DNA of 64,000 bases from SHZI01 sp040080965 (GCA_040080965.1 JBEBHH010000002.1:124001-188000), one strand, 5' to 3'; shown: positions 17,504 to 26,791, counted from the first letter of the stretch. A program made the numbers and translations. Notes: generated from the sequence alone by a model not told the origin.

Positions 17504-17839
17504 CTAGACGGTAAAACTTTCGCCGCAGCCGCATTCACCCTTGGCGTTGGGATTGCGGAAGCGGAATGCCTCATTGAGACCCTCACGGACAAAATCCACC
17601 ACGGTGCCATCGATGAGGTCGAGGGCCTGGCGGTCGACCACCACCTGCACGCCGTCCTGGTCGAAGACGACGTCGTCAGCGGTGACATCCCCGGCATGGT
17701 TGACGACATAGGCCAGGCCGGAGCAACCGGTGCGCTTTACACCGATCCGCAGCCCGGCACCCTGGCCCGAGCCGGAGCCCGAGCCAAACGCGCGCACCCG
17801 TTTCAAGGCGTTCTCGGTCAGTGTGACCGCCACCGGCAT
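17504..17839 (-). CDS. iscA: IscA-type iron-sulfur carrier
   Basis: A 111-residue A-type carrier that receives and delivers Fe-S clusters. The three ligand cysteines are present: C39 (VKRTGCSGLAY) and C103/C105 in GECGCGESF. A Gly/Ser-rich insertion at residues 19-27 (GSGSGSGQG) is unusual. It follows the cysteine desulfurase fusion by 19 bp and precedes ndk. IscA is favoured over ErpA because of its place next to iscS. Confidence 0.9.
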   Translation of the reverse strand: MPVAVTLTENALKRVRAFGSGSGSGQGAGLRIGVKRTGCSGLAYVVNHAGDVTADDVVFDQDGVQVVVDRQALDLIDGTVVDFVREGLNEAFRFRNPNAKGECGCGESFTV

Positions 17840-17858
17840 CTCCTCTGGTTGAACGGCA

Positions 17859-19373
17859 TTAGGGGGCAGGCTTCAGTGGCCCATTGTCCCAATCCGCCAA
17901 GCAGTTGCGCAAGGCATCTTGAATGATCAGCAGCCTGCCGGTCTTTTCGGGCGGAATTCCGAGTCCGGCGCCCATCGGGCCCGGCTCCAGGCGTCCCAGG
18001 TCAGCGACGGGCGCCCCCGTGAGCATACGGACCGCCTGGTCGCAGGCAGCGCGGGTATCGGGACAGCCGAAAACCCCGGCGTCCAGCCGGGCCACCCGCC
18101 CCTCCCGGACGCGGGCGGTGAAGACCACCCAGGTGCCCGCCTCCTCCGAGCCCGCCTCGCCGCGTGCCAGCAGGGTTCCCGCCGGCTCCCCGTCGGTCGT
18201 GGCCGGCGGGGAGGCGCCCGGCGCGATTCGCCGCAACCCGGCCACAGCGCTGGCGAAGATCGCCGCGGCCCGGTCGATGTCCCCGGCGGTCGTTGGCCGG
18301 CCGAAGGAGAAGCGGACCGAACTCCGGGCCAGTGCGGGCGAGCGCCCCAGGACCCGGAGGACGTAGGACGGCTCGTCGGTCAGGCTGGTGCAGGCAGAAC
18401 CACTCGCCACGGCCAGCTCCGCGAGGGCCGCGTGGAGACTCTCCCCCTCCACGCCCGTCACGCTCACGTTGAGGATGTGGCCGGCGTCCGGGCCAGCGTG
18501 GCCATTCCGGAGCACGCCGGGAATCGCCTGCAGGCGGGTCCAGAGGCGATCCCGGAGTCCGGTCACGTGCAGGCGATCCGCCTCGAGCCGGGCAGCCGCG
18601 ATCCTGAAGGCCTCCCCCATGCCGGCGATCTGGTGGGTGGGGAGCGTGCCGGGCCGCATCCCGCGCTCCTGCCCGCCGCCGAACAGCAGCGGCTCGACGC
18701 GGCGGACCCTCGCCCGGTCGATGAACAGCGCGCCGATACCCTTGGGCCCGTAGAGCTTGTGCGCAGATAGCGAGAGGAGGTCGATCCTGAGCGCCCGGAC
18801 GTCGATCGGCAGCCGGCCGGCGCTCTGGGCCGCGTCCACGTGCAGGAGGACCCCGCGTTCCCGGCAGAGCCGGCCGATGGCCCCGACGTCCGTCACGACG
18901 CCCGTCTCGTTGTTCGCGTGCATCAGCGACACGAGGACCGTGTCCGGCTCCAGCGCCGCGGCAACGGCGGCGGGCTGGATCAGGCCGTCGGCGCCGGGCT
19001 TCAGCCACGTGACGCGCCAGCCCTCCCGGGCCAGGTGCCGGCAACTCTCGAGCACGGCCTTGTGCTCGGTCAGCGCCGTGACGATGTGCCGCCCCCGGGA
19101 CTGCAGGAACCGCCCGGCGCCGATGATCGCCAGGTTGTCGGCTTCCGTGGCGCCGGAGGTGAAGATCACTTCGTCAGGGTCCGCGTGGATCAGGCCGGCG
19201 ATACGGCCCCGCGCCCGCTCCACGACAGCTGACGCCTGCCGGCCGGGTTCGTGGGTGCCCGCCGCCGGGTTGGCGGCCAGCGCCGCCGACCGGAGGACAT
19301 TGGTCATCGCCTCGACGACCTCCTCCGCCACTGGCGTGCTCGCCGCGTAGTCGAGATAGATCGCACCGGCCAC
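17859..19373 (-). CDS. Cysteine desulfurase (IscS type) fused to a degenerate IscU-like domain
   Basis: A 504-residue protein. Residues 1 to about 385 are an IscS/NifS desulfurase: AIYLDYAASTPV, SGATEADN, the aspartate-containing LLHVDAAQSAG, the PLP lysine in SLSAHKLYGPKGIG (K206) and the mobile-loop cysteine in SGSACTSLTDEPS (C328). Residues about 412-495 resemble the IscU scaffold fold (FTARVREGRVARLDAGVFGC; LGIPPEKTGRLLIIQDALRN, then CLADW). The C-terminal IscU ligand Cys, normally just before the residues aligned with IIQDAL, is not conserved, so a normal cluster scaffold function is doubtful. No separate iscU, hscA, hscB or fdx is in the window. Confidence 0.88.
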   Translation of the reverse strand: MAGAIYLDYAASTPVAEEVVEAMTNVLRSAALAANPAAGTHEPGRQASAVVERARGRIAGLIHADPDEVIFTSGATEADNLAIIGAGRFLQSRGRHIVTALTEHKAVLESCRHLAREGWRVTWLKPGADGLIQPAAVAAALEPDTVLVSLMHANNETGVVTDVGAIGRLCRERGVLLHVDAAQSAGRLPIDVRALRIDLLSLSAHKLYGPKGIGALFIDRARVRRVEPLLFGGGQERGMRPGTLPTHQIAGMGEAFRIAAARLEADRLHVTGLRDRLWTRLQAIPGVLRNGHAGPDAGHILNVSVTGVEGESLHAALAELAVASGSACTSLTDEPSYVLRVLGRSPALARSSVRFSFGRPTTAGDIDRAAAIFASAVAGLRRIAPGASPPATTDGEPAGTLLARGEAGSEEAGTWVVFTARVREGRVARLDAGVFGCPDTRAACDQAVRMLTGAPVADLGRLEPGPMGAGLGIPPEKTGRLLIIQDALRNCLADWDNGPLKPAP

Positions 19374-19379
19374 GAGCGT

Positions 19380-20120
19380 TCAGTCCCGCCGGGGATTGTC
19401 GCCCGACCCCGGGGCGAGGCTGCTCAGGATCCCGCGCAGGATGTTGAGTTCGTTCTCGTCGAGGCGGGTGCGATTGAACAGGCGGCGCAGGCGGCGCATC
19501 AGGTGCCGGGGATTGGCGGGGTTCAGGAACCCGCTGGCGAGCAGGACCCGCTCCAGGTGCTCGTAGAAGAGCTCGAGCTGGGCGGGGCCGGCGAGCGGCG
19601 ACTCGGGTGGCGGCACGCTGCGCTCCAGGACCTGCTGCTGGCGCAGTTCGTAGGCGATGATCTGCACCGCCTGGGACAGGTTCAGGGACGTGTAGTCCGG
19701 GTTCGCGGGGATGTAGACGATGGCATTGCAGAGATCGAGCTGCTCGTTCGCCAGGCCCGAGCGCTCCGGGCCGAACACGATCGCCGCCGGCCTGTTCCGG
19801 GCCTGGTCCATCACCTCGGCCGCGCACTCCCGCGGGGTCATTTCGGGGCAGCCGATGCGGCGGTGCCGGGCGCTGGCCGCCAGCACGAGCCCGCAGCCAT
19901 CCAGGGCCTGCTGGAGGGTCGGCACCACGCGCACGCCCAGCAGCACGTCCTGGGCGCCGGAGGCCATGGCGCGGGAATCGGTGCACAACCATTCCTCGGG
20001 CGGGTTCACCAGCACGAGTTCGTAAAAGCCCATGGTCTTCATGGCGCGCGCCACCGACCCGATATTTCCCGGGTGGGTGGGCTCGAAGAGGACGAAGCGT
20101 ATCGGGGGCGAAGCTGTCAT
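19380..20120 (-). CDS. trmJ: tRNA (cytidine/uridine-2'-O-)-methyltransferase TrmJ
   Basis: A SPOUT-family enzyme of about 246 residues that methylates the 2'-O of nucleotide 32 in tRNA anticodon loops. Motifs: FVLFEPTHPGNIGSVARAMK, then VFGPERSGLANEQL (SAM-binding knot) and YTSLNLSQAVQIIAYELR. A C-terminal extension of about 80 residues is normal for the family. The ATG at 20120 fits the family start; a GTG at 20138 is an alternative. It diverges from suhB as in other Gammaproteobacteria. Confidence 0.95.
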   Translation of the reverse strand: MTASPPIRFVLFEPTHPGNIGSVARAMKTMGFYELVLVNPPEEWLCTDSRAMASGAQDVLLGVRVVPTLQQALDGCGLVLAASARHRRIGCPEMTPRECAAEVMDQARNRPAAIVFGPERSGLANEQLDLCNAIVYIPANPDYTSLNLSQAVQIIAYELRQQQVLERSVPPPESPLAGPAQLELFYEHLERVLLASGFLNPANPRHLMRRLRRLFNRTRLDENELNILRGILSSLAPGSGDNPRRD

Positions 20121-20182
20121 GGTGTTCCCGCTATCCACATAGTATGCCGTTGGCTGGCGGCCCTCTGTACAATGCCCGCCCC

Positions 20183-20977
20183 ATGCAGGCCCTCCTCAAC
20201 ACCGCTGTACAGGCCGCGCGCCGCGCCGGCGACATCGCCGTCCGGGCCCTCTCACGCCTCGACCAGCTCGAGATCCGGGCCAAGGCCCGCAACGAGTACG
20301 TGACGCAGGTGGACCAGGCGGCCGAGCAGGCAATCCTGGAAAGTATCCGCAAGCGCTACCCCGACCATGCGTTCCTGGCCGAGGAGTCGGGCGCCAGCGG
20401 CGAACACGAGTTCACCTGGATCGTGGATCCCCTGGATGGCACCACCAATTTCGTCCACGGCTTCCCGACCTTTTCCGTCTCCATTGCGCTCCGGCGGAAC
20501 GACACTCTGGAGGTCGGAGTGGTCTATGACCCCTGCCGCCAGGAACTGTTCACGGCGATGCGCGGCCGCGGTGCCCAGTTGGATGGCAAGCGCATCCGCG
20601 TCAGCGAGCGCAAGGAACTGGACGGATCCCTGATCGGCACGGGCTTTCCCTTCCGCAGCAACACGCGGTGGATGAAGACCTACCTGCAGATGCTGGGCAG
20701 CGTGATGGAGAACACCGCCGGCGTCCGCCGCCCGGGCTCCGCCGCCCTGGACCTCTCGTACGTCGCGGCCGGCCGCCTCGACGGCTTCTTCGAGTTTGGC
20801 CTGGAGATCTGGGACACCGCCGCGGGCTCGCTGATGATCCAGGAGGCGGGCGGACTGGTGACCAATCTCACCGGCAAGACCTCACACCTGGAAAGCGGCG
20901 ACGTGCTGGCGGGGAACCCGAAAGTGCATGACGCTCTTCGCGCCCTGCTGGCTCCGCACCTGAACGCCACCCCGTAG
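20183..20977 (+). CDS. suhB: Inositol-1-monophosphatase (SuhB)
   Basis: A 264-residue magnesium-dependent phosphatase that in bacteria also acts in rRNA transcription antitermination. Metal motifs: FLAEESGASGEHEFTWIVDP (E near 69), WIVDPLDGTTNFVHG and, near the C-terminus, GLEIWDTAAGSLMIQEAGG. The ATG at 20183 gives the family start (MQALLNTAVQAARRAGDIAV). A TACAAT -10 box lies only 9 bp upstream, so the leader is very short. The stop codon TAG is part of the REP element that follows. Confidence 0.95.
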   Translation: MQALLNTAVQAARRAGDIAVRALSRLDQLEIRAKARNEYVTQVDQAAEQAILESIRKRYPDHAFLAEESGASGEHEFTWIVDPLDGTTNFVHGFPTFSVSIALRRNDTLEVGVVYDPCRQELFTAMRGRGAQLDGKRIRVSERKELDGSLIGTGFPFRSNTRWMKTYLQMLGSVMENTAGVRRPGSAALDLSYVAAGRLDGFFEFGLEIWDTAAGSLMIQEAGGLVTNLTGKTSHLESGDVLAGNPKVHDALRALLAPHLNATP

Positions 20978-21029
20978 GAGCGCCTTCAGGCGCGACTCAT
21001 TCGGAGGTCGCGCCTGAAGGCGCTCCTAC
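20974..21029. repeat. Inverted pair of REP-type elements between suhB and secF
   Basis: Two perfect 22-nt inverted copies (20974-20995 and 21008-21029) start with GTAG at each outer end (GTAGGAGCGCC...GGCGCTCCTAC) and are separated by about 12 bp. The left copy supplies the suhB stop codon. The pair can fold into a long hairpin and probably serves as a bidirectional transcription terminator for the convergent suhB and secF. Confidence 0.85.
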
Positions 21030-21033
21030 CCGG

Positions 21034-22011
21034 TCACGGCATCGAGTCGACCGCGTCCTTGTCCTTCTTGACCGCCATGATGTCGGCCGGACCCGCTTTA
21101 AGCGCCAGGGCTACTGCACTCGCGATGTAGATCGACGAGTAAGTGCCAATGAAGATGCCGATGCAGAGGGCGATCGAGAAGCCCCGCAGGGTTTCGCCGC
21201 CGAAAACCAGCATGGCCACGACTACGAGCAGGGTCACGACGCTGGTCATGATTGTCCTGCTCAGGGTCTCGTTGACCGACAGGTTCATGATCTCCTCGGG
21301 CGTGCCCCGGCGGATCTTCCGGAAGTTCTCGCGGATGCGGTCGAAGACCACGACGGTATCGTTAACGGAATAGCCGACGATGGCGAGGATCGCCGCGAGG
21401 GACGACAGGTCGAATGGAATCTGGAAGAGGGCGAAGATCCCGAGGGTGATGAGGGGGTCGTGCAGCGTGGCCACCAGTGCGCCGACGGCGAACTTCCACT
21501 GGAAGCGCACAGCCACGTAGATGCCGATCATGATGAAGGCAAAGAGCCCGGCCAGGGCACCCTGCTCCGACAGTTCGTCGCCGACCTGGGGTCCCACGAA
21601 CTCGGTGCGACGAAGTTCCACTGAGGGATCCCCCGCCCGGAGCACCGCGAGGATCTTGTCCGCTTCCTGCTGGTTGTTCTCGCCCTCGCGGGGCAGGACG
21701 CGGATCATCACGTCCCGCGACGTGCCGAAATTCTGCACCTGGGCGTCACCGAAGCCCCCGGCTCCGAGGCGCGAACGGATGTCCGCCAGGTCTGCCGGCC
21801 CGGCGTAGCCGACTTCCAGCAGGACACCGCCGGTGAAGTCGATGCCGAAATTCAGCCCCCGTACCGACGGTATCAGCAGGATAAGTGACAGGCCGATGAG
21901 GGCCGCGGAGATGATCCCGAGCAGGCGGCGACGCCCGAGGAAATTGAAGTTCGTCTTCTTGCTGAAGAACTCCAGCCCGGTGAAGCGTGCCTTGTCAGTT
22001 GTCTTGTCCAT
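21034..22011 (-). CDS. secF: Protein translocase subunit SecF
   Basis: A 325-residue, six-helix membrane protein that with SecD uses the proton gradient to complete Sec-dependent export. Motifs: FGIDFTGGVLLEVGY in the periplasmic domain, then ILAIVGYSVNDTVVVFDRIR and NETLSRTIMTSVVTLLVV in the transmembrane region. It begins 31 bp after secD on the same strand. Confidence 0.97.
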   Translation of the reverse strand: MDKTTDKARFTGLEFFSKKTNFNFLGRRRLLGIISAALIGLSLILLIPSVRGLNFGIDFTGGVLLEVGYAGPADLADIRSRLGAGGFGDAQVQNFGTSRDVMIRVLPREGENNQQEADKILAVLRAGDPSVELRRTEFVGPQVGDELSEQGALAGLFAFIMIGIYVAVRFQWKFAVGALVATLHDPLITLGIFALFQIPFDLSSLAAILAIVGYSVNDTVVVFDRIRENFRKIRRGTPEEIMNLSVNETLSRTIMTSVVTLLVVVAMLVFGGETLRGFSIALCIGIFIGTYSSIYIASAVALALKAGPADIMAVKKDKDAVDSMP

Positions 22012-22042
22012 GAATGGTTCGCTGCCTGAGCCCTGGCCGCGG

Positions 22043-23890
22043 TCAGACCGATAGCCGCTCGAGCGACTTCCGCTGGCCGTACAGCAAGTTGATGATGGAG
22101 CGGGTGCCTACGACTGCCGTGAACATCGAGGTCAGGATCCCGAAGCACAGTGTGATGGCAAAACCCTTGATCGGCCCGTTGCCGAAGATGAACAGGACGA
22201 CCCCGGCGATCAGCGCCGTGATGTTCGAGTCGGTGATGGTCGCCAGGGCGCGATCGTAGCCCGCGTTGATGGCCGCCTGCGGGCTGTTCCCATTGCGCAA
22301 TTCCTCGCGGATACGCTCGTTGATCAGCACGTTGGCGTCCACGGCCATGCCGATCGTCAGTACGATGCCTGCGATTCCCGGGAGTGTGAGCGCCGCCTGG
22401 ATCATGGCGAGCATCGCCATGACCATCACCACATTCATCAGCAGCGCCAGGTTGGCGACCATCCCGAAAGCCCGGTAGTAGACAACCATGAACAGTGCCA
22501 CCAGGCCGAAGCCCAGGACGAATGCCATGATGCCCTTGTCGATGTTGTCCTGACCCAGGCTGGGGCCGACCGTGCGCTCCTCAACCTTGAAGATCGGCGC
22601 CGCGAGGGCGCCGGCGCGGAGCAGGAGCGCCAGGTCCCGGGCTTCCGCGGATTCGAGCCCAGTGATCTGGAAATTGCTGCTGAAGACCCCGTTAATCGTC
22701 GCAACGTTGATGACCTCGCGGGATTCCCGCGGGACTTCGATCTTCTGCCCGTTGCGCTCGATCGTTTCCCGCTTCTGCTCCACGAACACCACGGCCATCG
22801 GCTTCTTCAGGTTGGCCTTGGTCGTGTCGAGCATGTTGCGCGCGCCCTTGCTGTCGAGGCGCACGAAGACTGCGGGCTGGCCCTGGTCGAAGCCCTGGGT
22901 GGCATCCACGAGCTGGTCGCCGGTGACGATGGTGCGGCGCTTCAGCAGCACCGGCTCGCCGGTCCTCGCCTTGAACAGCTCGCAACCCAGGGGCGCCCGG
23001 CCGGACCGCTCCGCCTCAAAGGCGTTCTCCTCGGCGCAGACCAGCCGGAACTCGAGGGTCGCCGTGGCGCCGAGGACGCGCTCGGCCTGGGCAGGATCCT
23101 GCACGCCGGGAAGCTGGACGACGATCCGGTCGAGGCCCTGGCGCTGAACCACGGTTTCAGCGACCCCGAGTTCGTTGACGCGATTCCGGAGCGTCGTCGT
23201 GTTCTGCTGGATGGCGAAGTCCTGCCGGGCCTTCACCTGTTCCGGCGTCATGCGGGCGACGAGAACAACAGCCTCGCCGGAATCCCGGCGCTCAAACTTC
23301 ATGTCGGGATCGGAATCCCGCAACAGTTTCTCCGCACGGTCGGCGTCGGCGCGCTCCGGAAGGGTGATCCGGATCTCCTGCCCGACAACGGCAACGGAGC
23401 GGCGAATGCGCTCGTCCCGCAGCACCTTGGTGAAGTCGGCGGCATAGGTATCGAGACGCTGCTTGATCGCGGCCGTCATGTCGACTTCGAAGAGGAAGTG
23501 CACGCCGCCACGCAGGTCGAGGCCCAGCGGCACAGGGCGCAGGCCCGTCGCCCGCAGCCAGCCCGGCATGGTGGGCGACAGGGTGAGCGCAGCCGTGTAG
23601 CCCTCGCCAAGCGCGGCGCGAAGCACGTCCGCAGCCTTGATCTGCTCATCCACCGACGGGAACCCGACGGTGATCCGTCCATTCTCGGTGAAGATCGTGG
23701 TGCTCCGGATCTTCTTCTCCTCGAGCACCAGACGGATCCGCTCGAGCCCGCTCGCCTCCAGGGGCTTCCCGTCGGTCAGGCTGATCTGCAGGGCGGGCTG
23801 CGGCCCGAAGAGGTTGGGCAGGGCGATAAACGTCGCCGCGACCACGAGCACGACGACCAGCAGGTTTTTCCAGAGGGGATAACGATTCAT
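22043..23890 (-). CDS. secD: Protein translocase subunit SecD
   Basis: A 615-residue partner of SecF. It has an N-terminal helix (LLVVVLVVAATFIALPNLFG), the motif PLGLDLRGGVHFLFEVD, a large periplasmic P1 domain and five further helices at the C-terminus containing GMAVDANVLINERIREELRN. It lies between yajC and secF in the usual order. Confidence 0.97.
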   Translation of the reverse strand: MNRYPLWKNLLVVVLVVAATFIALPNLFGPQPALQISLTDGKPLEASGLERIRLVLEEKKIRSTTIFTENGRITVGFPSVDEQIKAADVLRAALGEGYTAALTLSPTMPGWLRATGLRPVPLGLDLRGGVHFLFEVDMTAAIKQRLDTYAADFTKVLRDERIRRSVAVVGQEIRITLPERADADRAEKLLRDSDPDMKFERRDSGEAVVLVARMTPEQVKARQDFAIQQNTTTLRNRVNELGVAETVVQRQGLDRIVVQLPGVQDPAQAERVLGATATLEFRLVCAEENAFEAERSGRAPLGCELFKARTGEPVLLKRRTIVTGDQLVDATQGFDQGQPAVFVRLDSKGARNMLDTTKANLKKPMAVVFVEQKRETIERNGQKIEVPRESREVINVATINGVFSSNFQITGLESAEARDLALLLRAGALAAPIFKVEERTVGPSLGQDNIDKGIMAFVLGFGLVALFMVVYYRAFGMVANLALLMNVVMVMAMLAMIQAALTLPGIAGIVLTIGMAVDANVLINERIREELRNGNSPQAAINAGYDRALATITDSNITALIAGVVLFIFGNGPIKGFAITLCFGILTSMFTAVVGTRSIINLLYGQRKSLERLSV

Positions 23891-23949
23891 GACTATTTCA
23901 GCAGCCGAAGGAGCGGGAGAACCACGGGTTCTTGCTCAGGCGTTCCTGC

Positions 23950-24276
23950 TCACGCGTTCTTGAACGTGCCCTTGGGCATGACGGCGCCGATGGTCTGGCG
24001 CTGCACCTTGATCGTCACGCCGTCGGAAATCTCGACGTGGACGAAGGAGTCGCCCAGATCGGTGACCTTGCCGAGTACGCCGCCGGCCGTGACCACCTCG
24101 TCCCCCACCGCGAGCTTGGCGATCAGGTCGCGGTGCTCTTTCTGGCGCTTCTGCTGGGGGCGGATGAGCAGGAAGTAGAAGACGACGAAAATGATGACCA
24201 GGGGCAGCATGCTGAGCCACGGGTCGGACGCGGGGGCCGCGCCCTGCGCAAGTGCGTCTTGGATGAAAAAGCCCAT
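23950..24276 (-). CDS. yajC: Sec translocon accessory protein YajC
   Basis: A 108-residue single-pass inner-membrane protein associated with SecDF. The hydrophobic helix (LPLVIIFVVFYFLLIRPQQK) is followed by the cytosolic domain with VGDEVVTAGGVLGKV. It lies 34 bp downstream of tgt and upstream of secD. Confidence 0.95.
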   Translation of the reverse strand: MGFFIQDALAQGAAPASDPWLSMLPLVIIFVVFYFLLIRPQQKRQKEHRDLIAKLAVGDEVVTAGGVLGKVTDLGDSFVHVEISDGVTIKVQRQTIGAVMPKGTFKNA

Positions 24277-24310
24277 TATTGGTGGCAGTCCCGGGAAAAA
24301 TGGCGCGCCA

Positions 24311-25438
24311 TTATGGCACAGAAGCCTGGGATTGCTGGCGGGCCAGGAAGTCCCCCGCGAATGCCGGGAGCTCGCCCCGTTCGATGCTCCGGCGGAGGCT
24401 GGCCATGAGCTGCATATAGAAGTGCAGGTTGTGGATGGTATTCAGGTGGGAACCCAGCATCTCCCCGCACTGGTCCAGGTGCCGCAGGTAGGCCCGGCTG
24501 TAGTTCCGGCAGGTGTAGCAGGCGCACCCCTCCTCTACGGGCCGGGGGTCGTCCCGGTACCGGGCGTTACGGATCCGCACCACGCCATCGGTGGCGAACA
24601 GCGAGCCGTTCCGGGCGTTCCGGGTGGGCATCACGCAGTCGAACATGTCCACACCGCGCACCACCGCCTTGACGATGTCCGAGGGCGTGCCAACCCCCAT
24701 GAGATAACGAGGCTTGTCCGCCGGCATCCGGGGCACGGTGTGCTCCAGGATGCGCAGGCGGTCCTCCTCCGGCTCGCCCACCGACAGGCCGCCGATCGCC
24801 AGGCCATCGAAGCCGATGGCGGCGAGCCCCTCGAGGGACTCGCTGCGGAGCGACTCGTGCATGCCGCCCTGGATGATGCCGAAGATGGCGGAGCCGAGCC
24901 CCGGCGCGGGGCCAATGTCGAAGGCCTGGCGGCTGCGCAGCGCCCAGCGCAGGGACAACTCCATGGAGGTGCGGGCCTCCGCCTCCGTAGCCGGGTAATC
25001 GGTGCACTCATCGAAGATCATCTGGATGTCGCTGCCCAGCTGCGCCTGAACTTCCATGGCGCGCTCCGGCGACAGGGACACCAGGCTGCCGTCAGTGGGC
25101 GCCCGGAACTCGACGCCGGCTTCGCTCACCTTGTTCCGGGTCTCGAGGCTCCAGACCTGGAACCCTCCGGAATCCGTGAGGATCGGCCTTTGCCAGTGCA
25201 TGAACCCGTGCAGGCCGCCGAGCGCCTGCACGATCTCCCCGCCCGGACGAAGCATCAGGTGGAACGTGTTGCCCAGGATGATCTCGGCGCCGAGCGCCTG
25301 CAGGTCCTCGGGCGTCATCGCCTTCACCGTGCCGTAGGTGCCCACCGGCATGAACACCGGAGTTTCCACGGTGCCGTGCGCCAGGGTCAGCCGGCCGCGG
25401 CGGGCAGCACCGTCGGTGGCGAGCAGTTCGAACTTCAT
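24311..25438 (-). CDS. tgt: Queuine tRNA-ribosyltransferase
   Basis: A 375-residue enzyme that exchanges guanine 34 for preQ1 in GUN-anticodon tRNAs. The general acid/base aspartate is in LTDSGGFQVWSLETR, the nucleophile region is RGVDMFDCVMPTRNARNG, and the zinc site is GCACYTCRNYSRAYLRHL. Its ATG overlaps the queA stop (ATGA), so both steps of queuosine synthesis are co-translated. Confidence 0.97.
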   Translation of the reverse strand: MKFELLATDGAARRGRLTLAHGTVETPVFMPVGTYGTVKAMTPEDLQALGAEIILGNTFHLMLRPGGEIVQALGGLHGFMHWQRPILTDSGGFQVWSLETRNKVSEAGVEFRAPTDGSLVSLSPERAMEVQAQLGSDIQMIFDECTDYPATEAEARTSMELSLRWALRSRQAFDIGPAPGLGSAIFGIIQGGMHESLRSESLEGLAAIGFDGLAIGGLSVGEPEEDRLRILEHTVPRMPADKPRYLMGVGTPSDIVKAVVRGVDMFDCVMPTRNARNGSLFATDGVVRIRNARYRDDPRPVEEGCACYTCRNYSRAYLRHLDQCGEMLGSHLNTIHNLHFYMQLMASLRRSIERGELPAFAGDFLARQQSQASVP

Positions 25439-26490
25439 GGCGACGCCGTAGGAGCCTTTTCCAGGAACATGGCATCACCGTAGCTGAAGAACCGATAGCG
25501 CTCTTGAACCGCGTGCCGGTACGCGGCCAGCACCCGGTCCGTGCCTCCAAAGGCGCAGACGAGCATGAGCAGCGACGATTCAGGCAGGTGAAAGTTGGTG
25601 ACCATCGCATCCACGATTTGAAACCGGTAGCCGGGCCGTATGAACAGGCTGGTCTCGCCCCTGAAGGGCCGCAATTCGCCCGACTCCCCCGCCGATTCCA
25701 GGCCGCGGGTGGCGGTCGTGCCAACGGCGATGACGCGGCCCCCCCGGGCGCGGCAGGCAGCGACGGCCCCACAGAGTTCCGCCGAAACCTCCAGGCGCTC
25801 CGCATGCAGCCGGCCCGTCTTCAACTGCTGCGGACGAAGCGGCGCAAAGGTGCCCGCCCCCACGTGGAGTGTCAACGTGCGGAAGTCCACGCCACTGGCA
25901 GAAATGGCCGACAGCAGGCCCTGATCAAAGTGCAGGCCGGCGGTGGGCGCGGCCACGGATCCCTGCTCCCGGGCATAAACCGTCTGGTAACGCTGCCGGT
26001 CAACCGGCGCATCGTCGCGGCGGATGTAGGGCGGCAGTGGCACGTGCCCCCGGTCCTCCAGGGCAGGGACCACCGGCCGGGAAAAGCGGAGTACGAAGAA
26101 CTCGTCCCGGCGCTCGAGAACCTGCGCCGTAAGGTCAGCGCCAAACTCCAGCATGGCTCCGGGCTTCGGCGCGTGACTCGAGCGGAGCTGGACCAGCGCC
26201 TCGGTATCGCCCAGCACGCGCTCCAGCAGCAGTTCGATCTTGCCGCCGGTTGCCTTCTGCCCGAACAGGCGCGCCGGGAGCACGCGGCTGTCGTTGGCGA
26301 CGAGCAGGTCGCCCGCACGAAGCAGCTGCGGGAGGTCGCGAAAGTGCAGATCCTGCACGGAAAAACCGTCGCGCCCCCTGCCCGGCACCCCGGCACCAAG
26401 CTGCAGCAATCGGCTTGCGGAGCGCTCTGGCAGTGCCTGCTGGGCAATCAGCTCTGGGGGGAGTTCGAAGTGAAACCCTGAATTGTCCAT
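25435..26490 (-). CDS. queA: S-adenosylmethionine:tRNA ribosyltransferase-isomerase
   Basis: A 351-residue enzyme that makes epoxyqueuosine from preQ1-tRNA and SAM. It starts MDNSGFHFELPPELIAQQAL at the ATG at 26490. Motifs: LPARLFGQKATGGKIELLLE, GSVAAPTAGLHFDQGLL, and the C-terminal MVTNFHLPESSLLMLVCAFG. The in-frame stretch to 26547 is upstream sequence without a better start. Confidence 0.97.
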   Translation of the reverse strand: MDNSGFHFELPPELIAQQALPERSASRLLQLGAGVPGRGRDGFSVQDLHFRDLPQLLRAGDLLVANDSRVLPARLFGQKATGGKIELLLERVLGDTEALVQLRSSHAPKPGAMLEFGADLTAQVLERRDEFFVLRFSRPVVPALEDRGHVPLPPYIRRDDAPVDRQRYQTVYAREQGSVAAPTAGLHFDQGLLSAISASGVDFRTLTLHVGAGTFAPLRPQQLKTGRLHAERLEVSAELCGAVAACRARGGRVIAVGTTATRGLESAGESGELRPFRGETSLFIRPGYRFQIVDAMVTNFHLPESSLLMLVCAFGGTDRVLAAYRHAVQERYRFFSYGDAMFLEKAPTASP

Positions 26491-26634
26491 GGGTGGCCCG
26501 GCCCGGCACGAGTAGTTCTGCCAACTGAAGCGCCCATCCTCCCACACTGGAGACCACCAGCATGATTCTGCGGCCGGGCGAGGAAGCAGCAGGCCTCCAG
26601 GGTGCCGGCGCGAGTCGTGTAGAATCGCGCCCGG

Positions 26635-26721
26635 GCCGGGATGGCGGAACTGGTAGACGCGGCGGACTCAAAATCCGTTGGTGGTGACACCGTGTGGGTT
26701 CAAGTCCCTCTCCCGGCACCA
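26635..26721 (+). tRNA. tRNA-Leu (anticodon CAA)
   Basis: An 87-nt class II tRNA. The acceptor stem GCCGGGA pairs with TCCCGGC; discriminator A and a genome-encoded CCA follow. The anticodon loop CTCAAAA (26667-26673) gives anticodon CAA (codon UUG). A long variable arm (GTTGGTGGTGACACCG) and GTTCAAGTC as T-loop complete it. A TAGAAT -10-like box is at 26620-26625. Its 3' part is the attachment site of the element that follows; the gene remains complete. Confidence 0.97.
26663..26721. repeat. Left attachment repeat (attL), 59 bp
   Basis: The 3' 59 bp of tRNA-Leu, from the anticodon stem to CCA, are repeated without mismatch at 33411-33469. Upstream of the repeat the two copies diverge at once (G versus C), and after CCA they also differ. 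This marks the crossover segment of a tyrosine-recombinase element. Confidence 0.95.
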
Positions 26722-26740
26722 GCCTGAAACGCTCGCCCCG

Positions 26741-26753
26741 TAAGGCTTTCAGC
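26741..26753. repeat. 13-bp subterminal repeat TAAGGCTTTCAGC (left copy)
   Basis: Identical to 33356-33368 near the right end and in the same orientation. It lies 20 bp inside attL and 43 bp inside attR. It may be an arm-type or excisionase site, or a remnant of a second nested attachment event. Confidence 0.55.
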
Positions 26754-26791
26754 CGTTAGCACCTGATCTGCGCTACCAGACCCGGAAATCT

